From the NCBI GenBank assembly GCA_001414345.1, contig LLCB01000014.1:186001-250000 (forward strand): a stretch of DNA of 64,000 bases, in the 5' to 3' direction. The position numbers and the translations under genes were made by a program. Every line of letters begins with the position of its first letter. Position 1 is the first letter of the stretch. Of this stretch, positions 22,561-32,500 are shown one piece after another. The stretch is from Hymenoscyphus infarciens. Taxonomy: Eukaryota; Ascomycota; Leotiomycetes; Helotiales; Helotiaceae. Below the pieces are notes generated by a model, which did not search any database, was not told where the DNA came from, and saw only the letters and a list, made by a program, of their open reading frames with translations.

Positions 22561-24430
22561 GACTTATGATCTGAAATTCTGCTGTCGATTATTGTGCTGT
22601 TGTCGATTTTATTCTGTTCATTCGATTACATTTAAGGACTTGAGGTTCTTGGTGTTGCGGGGGTTTGTTTTCTAGTGCTCTTCGAGTTATTTCCTTCTAC
22701 GTCTGGGTCCTAGAGACGAGTGAGCAAATACGGTTCCACCAAAGAATGGGCTGGTTGTTTAGTGTCTTGTATGACGAGTATTTAGACGTACAGATTCTTT
22801 TACATGTAATTATTTAGAAGGCTTCACTGATGTTCCCCCGCTTTGGGCCGGGGTCATTTATTTCATTGGGATTTAGTTTCGCTTCACTCTATTATGTAGA
22901 AGCAGATAGATGGATATCTTACAAACATCAAGAATCCCGAGCTTTCCTCTACGTACACCCCCTCAAGCCCTTGCCCTAGGAACTCTTTCGCAAAGTCAAC
23001 TATTCTCCGAGAGCATTAGAAGAATTGAGGAAACGGTTTTCTCTATTCTTCTCAATGCTCTCGGAGAATGAAATGTAATCATTCTAGGTAGTCGGCTTTT
23101 TCAACTTGTAAAGTCTTGTGGAACGCCACACCCTCTTATGTTTATTCACTATTGGTTAACGAGCCCAACATGGTCAAGAGAAGGTTACGACGAGTATCAA
23201 GATTGGTGGATTTTTCGACCTGCAATTTCCAAGCTTGCAATTCGGCTGCACCCCACCCAGACCCAGGCTAGCTGTCATTATCGGTGAAGTGTGTCTATTG
23301 TTAGAGACTCTCACTTTGATTTGGAGCGGAGGATGTTTGTTTCTTGCTCTGGGCGCTAAGGGGTTCGTCAGTCTACCTACCGTATTGCATTATAGTTTAG
23401 TTACTATTGAATGTTTGGATTTGAGATAATTCTCTACTGTCGTTTTTCAGTTTACTGTCGAGTTTATTTTACACGTTGGAGGGGTCTTTTTAACCCTTTC
23501 CAGGAATCCGTGATTGGTCTTTTTAATTAAGTTCTTGTATTCCATATCGCCTGTAACCTATACGTGGTTTGTGTACTAATCCTGCGATCAAGATGGTATT
23601 GCTGGGATGGGTCGAATCCCATGCGCTCACTATCTTGCAGCCACGAGGGCCCTAGAGAACACCAAAGAAGGGTATTAAACAAGCAGGCTTGGCCAAATTC
23701 ACTAGCGCATAATTCTTTTTTATAGTAATCATTTAGAGGAATTGATTGTTCAGAGTCATGAGCCCTGATGAGAACAGGAGAAGATGCAATGAGTTCTAAG
23801 ATAATGTGACGAGGTCATCGAAGCTCGCTTTCCGTGTCTTGAAGGTTCTTTAACTCAAGAAATACTCACAAGAACGTTGTCTTATAGGTACTTATCCGAA
23901 CGTTTGAGTTTCAAAGGGTTTCATGTTGTCGAATCTTCTTTTCTTGTCCAGTTTATTTAGCTCTTTCGTTTAAGTTGTCTTTCTTGTGGTATACTATTCG
24001 TGGGTGGGAGTTTTCGAGTAGAATTTCTTGCGACACATCTACAGAGCAGCGGCAGTTTTATGCGGTCACAAACTGTGGCGAAGAAGGTCCATGAGGGTAT
24101 TTTGAAATTTTGGGCATCCTATTCGAAAAAAATATAATTCACACGTTTGAGCAGTCTTTTTGCCCCACTCTAGGAAGTGTGCTTGCGTGGTTACTTTATT
24201 CAATTAACTATTAAGTGCTTTTTGATATCACTAGTAGCTCCTGGTTTGAGTCGTGCGTCACCTGTAGGTATGAGGATATTGTAATAAAAAGCGTATGATG
24301 ATGCGGATGAAGTCCTGGGCCCTCACTGTCTTCGAGCTAAGCTAAGGGGAAACATCCTAGAGAACTCTGAGAACACCAAAGGACGGTTGCTGGTTTGGCG
24401 TATTCTCTCTAACAGTTTGTTAAAGGCGTA
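22560..24430. repeat. Three diverged copies of an unnamed repeat
   Basis: Three segments, starting near 22575, 23440 and 24085, share an ordered set of landmarks. They start with CTGTCGAGTTTATTTTA-like text. Then comes CACGTTGGAGGGGTCTTTTT or CACGTTTGAGCAGTCTTTTT, followed by CCCACTCTAGGAAG or CCCTTTCCAGGAAT. They end at CCTAGAGAAC and CACCAAAGAAGGG-like text (near 22745, 23655 and 24370). Identity is low and scattered, with no RIP-like bias. A further partial relative starts near 54350. No coding frame is conserved among copies. The family is unknown to me. Confidence 0.6.
23002..23069. repeat. Near-perfect 33-bp-arm hairpin
   Basis: The left arm starts ATTCTCCGAGAGCATT (23002 onward) and the right arm ends AATGCTCTCGGAGAAT (to 23069). 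The inner parts AGAAGAATTGAGGAAA and TTTTCTCTATTCTTCT also pair with few mismatches, leaving almost no loop. Transcribed from either strand it would form a long stable stem. It could be a small foldback element, a hairpin RNA source or a terminator-like structure. Confidence 0.8.
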
Positions 24431-25081
24431 GTTGAGAGGTATAAGAAAGTCAGATTAGTTATTCGGCATGTATTCTCAACAAGATATGACGAAGGAACGT
24501 GATGGTAAATTGTGAAAGTTTGTCTCTTCTACCAGTTGCAAATGAAATCTTTTAGGTAAGAAGTATAGTTGAGGGAAGCAAGTGTATTCAAATTCCCTGC
24601 CTATTATCTCGTAGAATCTATAACGATTCAGTGTAAGAAACTCGAGCATTACTATCCGTCGCTTACTTCTACTCAATTTTTGCGAGTTGCCTCTGACAAT
24701 GAAAAGTATTGTTCGAGACATTTTAGAAGAACGAGAAGTTCGATTTCTTGATTCTTCTAAACTTCTAGAACAATTTTCCGAGAATATTGTGCACAAAAGG
24801 ACAGAAAAGTGCCGGAGAGTAATGCTCCAATCTCTTATAAACTCGTGTTAGTTAAGTTAGAAAAAAAGTGGCAGGCATCAATGATATGATTCAATGAAGG
24901 TCTGGTGGATACTTGACAGTAAACGATCGCAACTTTGATGGGTTGGGAGTAGGAAAGGTTTAAATTGATACAATTGAGGGAAATGTAAATCGAGATCAGC
25001 TCTGGTATAGTCTTTGAAGAAGAACTTAACTTCTCTATGCTGATTGTTGGCTTATTCTAGTATGTTATCATTTGGCCATTA
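24431..25081. other. Gene-free stretch with a further core B relative
   Basis: No gene recognised. Near 24945-25000 the text GGAAATGTAAATCGAGATCAGCTC closely resembles the core B region near 19315-19340 (GGAAATGTAAATGGATATCAGCTC), tying this stretch to the 15.7-19.9 kb array. Open frames of 60-106 codons here overlap each other on opposite strands and look fortuitous. Confidence 0.45.
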
Positions 25082-25799
25082 GGGCGTCCCGTATATACCA
25101 AAAGCCGGAATCGACTAAATCGCAAATCGTAAATCGCAAATCGCAAATCGCAAAATTACAAAAGTTAAGAGATATAGCAAATCTCAAACTATATTATCCT
25201 ATTTACTCTCTTGCTCTCTTAATCTCTTGCTCTCTTACTCTCGTGTCCTATTCTTCTATATATTACGTATACTAAGAGAGTAGGAGAGAGAGTGGGAGAG
25301 AGAGTAGGAGAGAGAGTGGGAGAAGAATGAGAGTAAGGTGTAGGAGGCAAGAAAGTAAGCAAACATTCCAGGGGAAGGTTTTTCCTAGCGTAGGTAAGGG
25401 GAGTTTAGAGTAAACATTCTCCCTACTCTTCCCCTCTTCCCCTCTTCCCCTCTTTCTCTTTCTTCTTTCTTTATTATCTAAAAATAATAGGAAGAATACG
25501 ATATAAGAGTTAGGTAATAGGGAGTAAGGAGGCGATAGTAAGGAGGCGATGTTACTACTATATATATAATACTCGTCCTCCCTCTCTATCCTCTAATTAG
25601 TTACTATAGTTAAGACTGTCTAGTCTTAATATAGAGAGACGAGGAGAGAGGGAGGGGGGGGGGAGAGGGGAGAAGGAGAGAGAGAGAACTTAAATTTAAA
25701 AATATTACATTTTATACTTATAAAAAGTTACACTTTACGAATTGCGATTTGCGATTTTCGATTTAGTCGTTTCCGACTTTTGGTATATACGGGATGCCG
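25082..25799 (-). mobile_element. TA-flanked non-autonomous element, copy 1 (718 bp)
   Basis: Ends are inverted: left GGGCGTCCCGTATATACCAA and right (reverse complement) CGGCATCCCGTATATACCAA. Both are followed by CCGGAATCGACTAAATCG-type text and then several AAATCG(C/T) subterminal repeats, and TA flanks both sides (25080-25081 and 25800-25801). The interior is a GA/CT-rich, coding-free core containing a palindrome around 'TTAAGACTGTCTAGTCTTAA'. There is no transposase, so this is a MITE-like passenger of a TA-targeting (Tc1/mariner-type) transposase. It is inverted relative to the copies at 38144 and 51402. Confidence 0.85.
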
Positions 25800-26139
25800 T
25801 AGCCATTTAGTCCCGTCGCTATTATTTAAAATATTTCAAACTACGATTTGATTGACATAAACTGTTGTCGTGTCTGAAAATAATTCCCTACAATTGAGTT
25901 AATATGCACAATTGAGAAGGATTCGCTTTTTCTCCATTTTCGGGTTGTTATTTTCTTCTGAGAGATGGGTATTATGAGTTCTATAATTTGGTGGACTCTA
26001 TATACAGGTTTATATTTAAGTAGAGCTAGTAAACAGGGTTTGAGTCTACCAATATAGGAAACAGAAAGCCTGCAGTGTGAAATTCGCAAGCGAGGATGTC
26101 AAGTTTGGACTCCTTCTCACTCACTCGCTATCACCTGTC
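25800..26139. other. Spacer between TA element and pseudogene
   Basis: About 340 bp without a recognisable feature. An 82-codon minus-strand open frame here has no known motif. Confidence 0.4.
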
Positions 26140-26764
26140 TTAAAATCTCCAAAATACTCTCCAATTTAGCCTCATCCGCCCTTCCAAGTCCGCATTCAGT
26201 AGCAATCCAAAATCGTTTAAAAACCCGCTCCCTACCGCAATCCTCCTCTTCGTCCCTTCCAAAGCATCCTTATGCAGCAAACCCAAGTAAACCTCCGTGC
26301 CCCCAACTTCAAGGTCCCTCAATGGTTCAAAATAACTGGCATCGATTCGACTTTTTGGCACAGGCACATGAATCCAAGTGACCGGCCTCTCCTTTTTGAC
26401 TCTACCAAGAACATCATTCGCGACCTCGACGAGCAAGCCCATAATTTTTGGCTCAACAAAATCCTTGTGTTGCAAATCTCCATAGCAAAAATGGAAACCC
26501 GATTCCATCTTTGTATCCACAGCACATGCAACCGTTAAGATTCGGTCGGTCCAAAATTCCTTCTTTCAACGAAGAGGTTAGCCATTTCGGGGGAGCTGTT
26601 GCCACACCTTCCAAAATCGCAAACTCGGATGCTAAATCCCACTGAATTGCCAAGTCTTCCGCTGGAAGTGCAGCTTGAACATGACGAATACAGCCTACCT
26701 TAGCGGTGATCCCAAGCTTAAAAGCGGTGTGTAGACAGTTGAAGCACCGTTTAAAAAATACCAC
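26140..26764 (-). pseudogene. Fragment of a URO-D/MetE-like barrel protein
   Basis: Two minus-strand frames together show motifs of a widespread, poorly characterised family related to cobalamin-independent methionine synthase/uroporphyrinogen decarboxylase TIM barrels. These are 'LPAEDLAIQWDLASEF' (frame covering 26764-26453), then, after a frame change near 26500-26530, 'GFHFCYGDLQHKDFVEPK', 'LLVEVAND', 'PVTWIHVPVPKSRIDASYF', 'PLRDL' and 'EVYLGLLHKDALEGTKRRI' (26520-26140). The C-terminal end (ADLEGRMRLNWRVFWRF) matches where the family ends. The N-terminal half is missing: upstream of 26764 the DNA becomes unrelated AT-rich sequence. Frameshift plus 5' truncation make it a pseudogene. Enzyme activity of the intact family is not established. 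Confidence 0.7.
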
Positions 26765-27920
26765 TGCATAAGGCTAAATGCTAACTGTGCACTGTTAATA
26801 AGAATAAGCGTTTTAAATGAGTAGTAGTAAAAAGAGATTTTATAGTGAGGCTTTTACACTGCTTTAAAAAAAAACAAGCTGTTTAAACTACTACGATAAC
26901 GTACCGCTATAATTTGTATAAGGCGTTTAAATATTGTTCTAGCATAAACATTTTAATAGTTGACGTATAGTACTGAAGCATTGTATGGTTATATCACATT
27001 TTAATGGTTCTGTAAAAGCAACGGTTTATATTCTTAACGGTTTGAAAGCTTCTTATTGGCTAGGCGGAAATCCCGGCTGCTCGGCTCCCTAGCTCTAGAT
27101 CTAGCTCCAGATCTAGCCCTTAGATAATTGTGAAGCTATTCACAAAAATCGGATATCCTAGTTGATATGGAGTAGTCGATCACCGGTGTTCATGTCCAAG
27201 GGGTTAAATTCGCCTAAGTTGAGTAATCCGGGCTGTGCTGCTTCGTGAACAGGTGCCATATACAATGTTTCGTCATGCATCCCTATGTTAGCAACGCTTC
27301 GAGGTACCTAGGTTCGACTGCTGCTTGATAGGCTGGGTCAATGTTGATATGTAGAACATTGAGAAGCGTCGGAAGCGAGACTTGGAAACGGACTCCCTCC
27401 GGGATGGCCTTTTCGTCTCGAAGAGTGCAGAACATTTTATATGAAGTAATGGCAAATTCCTCATATTGATGTCAGAATCTGAAATGACCGGTGTTCTGCC
27501 GTCATCTCAAGGAGAGAAGTCGAGGTTCCAGAGGAGGAAGGAGGAGTCAGAAAAATCCATCTCTGCCAAAGAATGAAATTACCGTCAGGGATACGACGGA
27601 GCTGTAATGTGAGGCATTTTGATCAGGTAGATAGACGCTTCCAACAAAATGAACATTTCGTGGGGAGCGTAAATTTGTAAATATCTGAGGCGGTATGTTA
27701 GTATCTACCTAATGGAGTTGGTTACACAATGCAGCTTGGCTCTAGAGTCTGGACCATCGGCAAGTGGAGTCTACTAAGCGCGCTGCGATTTTAGCTCAGG
27801 TGCACTTACTCTCACTTACTCTACTTAGCACCTACCTCAAGGGCTACAAATGAATTCTGAGCAGTTCTGAACTTCCGCATTGCTGACATTCTACTATTGC
27901 ACTTCATTCACCAAACAAAC
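26765..27920. other. Intergenic region upstream of the HNH gene
   Basis: 26765-27060 is AT-rich with recurring GTTTAAA/CATTTTAA strings and may be a degraded insertion that truncated the pseudogene. Around 27085-27120 a small repeat of CTAGATCTAGCTCCAGATCT occurs. From 27,150 to 27,920 it is normal intergenic DNA including the HNH gene promoter. No gene was seen. Confidence 0.45.
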
Positions 27921-29220
27921 ATGGCATCGATCACCAAGAAGTACGGGGATCTTATCCCACAAAGCAGAGCAGCAGAAATCGCAGCACTGACTAAACGGTC
28001 AGTGTCGGCAATGTCAGATATTTCAGTCACCAGCACCACCAGCGAGTTCATTGATGCGAAACTGGAGACCATCAATGCGGAGATCCAATTGACTCAGAAG
28101 CTCAAAGAAATTTTCGAACATTCCAAAGAGCTACTTACAGCTGCCGAGTTCGACGAGATTACCAAAGATCTGAAAAATGAAGTCTCTACCAAGGAACGAG
28201 AGCTTCTCCGTGTGAAACGCCAAAAGAAAACAATTTCGGACGACATCGAGGAGGTTTTACCTCAATACATCACCCTTGAAGCCGCATACTCTTCCGTTTT
28301 GACTGCGAAGATCATGTCAGCTTCTGGGAAACCTGGAAAACAGAAAGCATATGCGAAAGGTGTACTCGCCTATTACGGAGCTATGCGTACGACCAACGGG
28401 GGTGGAGTCGAAAAATACTGTCATCTGACAGGATGGCTCCCAGAAAAAAGTGTCAAATGTGCACATCTGGTACCAAAGTCTTTGGAATCAGAGGAGTTGG
28501 CTTATTTATTCGGAGATCGTGAAGCAATTTTGTCGGAGCCGAGAAATGGTATGTTTCCCGATGCAAAACAACAAAAGGTCTATTGCTGATATAGGTGTAC
28601 AGGCATTACCCTCAATACGATAATCGAAGGGGGATTGGACAATGGATGGATTGTAATTGTGCCAGACAAGACGAAGGAGGACGAGGAAACTGTTTGGAGG
28701 TGTATTTTGACGGACCCATCCAAAGCCTCCGATATGATTGGACCTGGAATCAAGTGGAGGGTATGTTTAACTCCATTCCTAAAGGTTTGTTTCTTCAAAA
28801 AAGGTGTGCTACTAATAAGCTGTTTAGGATATTGACGGAATGCCACTGAAATTTTTAACACCTAACCGCCCAGCCCGTCGATATTTGTACTTACGATACG
28901 TCATTACATATCTACACCAGCAGAAAATGGGCAATAAGGAGTGGTTAAAACGTGTAGATGCAAGGGGGCATATCTGGGCAACACCGGGACCCTACCTACG
29001 AAAATCGATGCTCTTGGTATTAGCAAGGCGAATATCGGATACCTTTTTGCCGGAAGCGTTTTACGAATCGACTTTTGAATCAGCAGACGGCAGCCCACAA
29101 CGGAGCTTGGAGGAAGAAGGTGATCTGGCTATGGCCCTTGATCACAAAATGGAAGATGCACTCGAGGGGGGAGGAGAGGCAGGATGCGAGGAGGAGGATG
29201 ATGAGGATGATGAGGAGTAA
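27921..29220 (+). CDS. HNH endonuclease-domain protein
   Basis: Exons are 27921-28548, 28603-28760 and 28828-29220 (introns of 54 and 67 bp), giving 392 residues. The N-terminal ~150 residues are helical and charged (coiled-coil-like). The HNH_2-type core has Cys167 in 'YCHLTGW', His182 in 'KCAHLVPKS' and Asn209 in 'EPRNG', followed by 'GGLDNGWIVIVP'. Proteins of this fungal family usually carry 'RNG(I/L)xLH' at this point, but here it reads 'RNGITLN', so a metal-ligand His may be replaced. The C-terminus is a long acidic run (EEEDDEDDEE). HNH proteins cut DNA or are inactive relatives; in fungi this group is often lineage-expanded and of unknown role. A second intron with a short TTTAG acceptor is supported by continuity of the frame ('IKWR' to 'DIDGMPL'). 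Confidence 0.78.
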
Positions 29221-29545
29221 TATTGCAATTCGGACTGAAGTGGCACAATGAAGAGACATTGATAGGTCTTTGATGTCGTTTTTGGAACAATTCAAACAAG
29301 TCACTTCGGGCAAAGAAGGAGACATGTGCATTTTAAGATCCGCAAACAATAACTAAACTACTCTTTTACCCCTCCCTCATTTCCATACGCAGCGAAACCA
29401 AGTATAGCATCCCGAAACGCCGCTATTAAAATGCCTCTTCATATTACATTTCATTCCAATCTTCCTCTCTTCACTTCCCATCATTCCCATTCCCTCAACC
29501 GCCCTTCATATACCCCCCCTCTCCATACACAAACACAACAAATCA
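29221..29545. other. Convergent 3' ends of the HNH gene and NUP188
   Basis: 325 bp between two stop codons facing each other. No gene. It presumably contains both polyadenylation regions; the right part is C/T-rich. Confidence 0.6.
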
Positions 29546-32500
29546 TCAAGCCTCCTCCCCACCCCCAACAACATCCCTAATTCCTCCCAACTCCCCCACA
29601 ACACACTCCTCCAACAAACTTCCCCCGGCTCCGCCTCTCCCCAAATTCGTAATCTCAACCTTCCGTCCCGCCAACTCCTCATCCCTCCTACCCATAGGCA
29701 CAATGCGTTCCCTAAGCACACTCCTAGCACCAAGCCACCAATCCGCATTCCCCGCCACCTGCTCCGCATCCCACTTCAACACCGGAATGTCCACAGACCC
29801 CAAGGACTGCTGACGGAAGCCTTCCAATATAAAGTATATGAGAGAAAGGGAATGCGCTTCCGAGCATTGCGCAAGACATATGTATTTCGTGGTGGTTCTG
29901 GAGGAGGTGCGTGAAGATTCCGGCGCTTCGAGAGCGGTGGAACATTGTGTTAACAGAGGTTGGAATTGATTGAGAAACAGGGCGATTTCTGCAGCGATGG
30001 AGATTTGGACCGAGTCGAGCAAATTGAGGAGGAAGGGAAGGATGCCACGGGTCCAGATTGAGTAACATCTCTGCAATCCCGGTCCATCAGCGAAAGGTGA
30101 GACTTTCCCACTTCTAAGATAACTTGAGATATTGGCTGAAGCAATTTGGCCTAGAACACCGTCTATAGCGAGTTGTTCAGCCATAAGAGGGAGGGTGGAG
30201 AGTTCAAGCAGGAAGAGCATGCTTAGTTCCCCATATATCGGATCACCATCAATAGCAATACTGTCAGACCACGAGAATAGAGTCGTTGCTACTCTTGCGG
30301 TGCCGTTATCGCGGAATATCGAGACGATCCTGGATTGTGAGAAATCGACACCAGGGATTCGGAGACAGGATTGGAGGATTCCGGTTATGAGAGCGATGTC
30401 TTCTGGTAGGGGGTCGCTGTCCTCGTCATGAATTGCGGTGGCGAATTCGCGGAGACCGATGGCAACGATGTATTTTATGATGTCGAGGACGACTGAGACG
30501 ACTGGTGTTGATTCTTTCATGCGTACGGAGACGCTTAGGTCTTCGCTCACTTCCTGAGTTAGATCGACGGTATGTGCTCGAGCGGCGATGAAAAGAAGCT
30601 TCAGGAGCGATCTATAATATGGGGCATCTTCTTTCCGGAGTGATCTTTCAAAGGCTCCTCTAAAATTCCGGATCGTCTCCCAGGTTTTGGTAAGAAGATC
30701 TTTGATTTGTGGAAGTTTGCACTTAGCTTCGATCAAGCGCTGGGTAAGTATGAGTGCAAAGTCTGCTCGCTGGTAGCACAGCCTAGTAAAAATTTCTTCC
30801 GAAAGATGGCTGTCGGAGTTTGCGCTTAGAGAGTCGAGGGAAACCTTGATGAAAGATTTTTGCAATTCGACGTCCGAAGTAAGACTACTTGTCAACTCGA
30901 GAGCAAGTACTTTCCACCCGTGAAACAGAGCCTATTCAAGTTAGCACGAACCTTTCTTTGATGATAATAGAGGACCTACGATTTGCGCGTCAACAAGAGA
31001 CAAGTTGACATTGGCTAGCTCAAACTCTACTCGAAGGCCGTCGTTTTTGGTTCTATTCCACCCTGGATGAAACTGTAGCATCTTTTCTGCTAGTGACAAA
31101 TCATAGAAATAATCCTTTCCAAGTTGGCGTTCTTCCAAGGTGGTTCGCTTGAGGTCTTGAATAGAGCAATTCGGATGTCGGGTCGCAAAGTTTTGTGCCA
31201 GTTGCCGGTGTAGAGATGAGTTGAGTGAAGGAACCGCTGTACCAAATCGTATGTAATAAGACAGGTTGGCGACAAGGCTGGTAATAGAGGTAGGAGATCT
31301 GGTCTGCCGCGAATGAAAGAGATGCATGGCTAAAATTTCCGCCACGTAAGCAGCAATTCTCGATTGATAAAATGCATCAGTCGACTGTTCTAAGTTGGGC
31401 TTTATTGGTATTGGCTTCAATGTGCCAACGTAATCGGAAATAACTGCAATAAATTCGCCATGTTTGGAAGAGCCATAAACCGTCCAAGGCCAGAAGTTTT
31501 GTGATAGGGATACAAATTCCAGCATTGCTAATGCTTCGACCTGGGGTAGGGTCTCAATTTTCGTGAGTTTCTCAAGGGCCGTGGTAAGCAAGGGCTTATC
31601 CAAAGCAGAGGGTATCTTCCCCGCTTGGTCTTTGGCGACGGACTCTCTGGGTGTCTTGCCAGTGAGGAGGTAATTGGCGAACCATTGTTGTTTGTTGCTG
31701 ACAGCCATCGAAAGGAAATGCCATATAGATACGGTATTTTCATTTCTGACCAAAGGTTTGTCCAGATCTGAGAGAATGTGAAGGAAGTTTTTGGCAGTGT
31801 GAGGCCCTAAATGGCCCAGCAAAGAGGGTGGCTCTGATACATTGTTTGCAGTAACAACCAATGCCTCAAATAGAGACAATACATGTCTCTTATATAGATC
31901 GCTGACGGCATAGAGCCTTGCAATCAAGGGTGCCGCTTTGAAAATTTGGTGCTCAAGCTCGGTAGGGGGTTTTTGAACCGAGTTGCTCACCCGAAGTAAA
32001 GTTGTAGAAAATTTCAATACTGCTGTAGTTTGTGATGTCCATAACTTCAACTCGTTGGCAAAGTTTGTCAGGTCGGGGGTTCCAAGGCCGTCCAAGAAGG
32101 ATACCAGTATTGGTTGAAATCTAAGTGAGCTCGAAGATGTTGCCAAAAAGCTCTCCACAATTTGCGACGCAGATGCTATCAAAACGCTGGTAATCTTTGA
32201 TGCAAGCTCTTTGGCGCTTTTGGAATGGGAATTCTTTTTAGAACTCAATTTGGAAGCGAGTTCGACTGCATACTGTTCTTTCTTTGCTTCTTCTTTCTCT
32301 TCTTCCTTCTTCGATGCGCCTTCGATGCCATAAACATAGCGTAAAGTTTTATCGAAGGTGGCTGCAATGGCTTTAGATAAGCGCCGCCGATCATTTTGTG
32401 TGATGAATTTCCAACCAAAAGAGCTCTCAAGCAGATCGATGAGGTATCTGGTAAAGAACAGGAGAACTTTGGATAGTATGTGGTCGGGTATACCAGTTCC

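Noticed and set aside
23560..23650. tRNA-like GGTCGAATCCC (B-box) text
   Set aside because: No acceptor stem, A-box or cloverleaf can be built, and the parallel repeat copy at 24.1 kb lacks the string.
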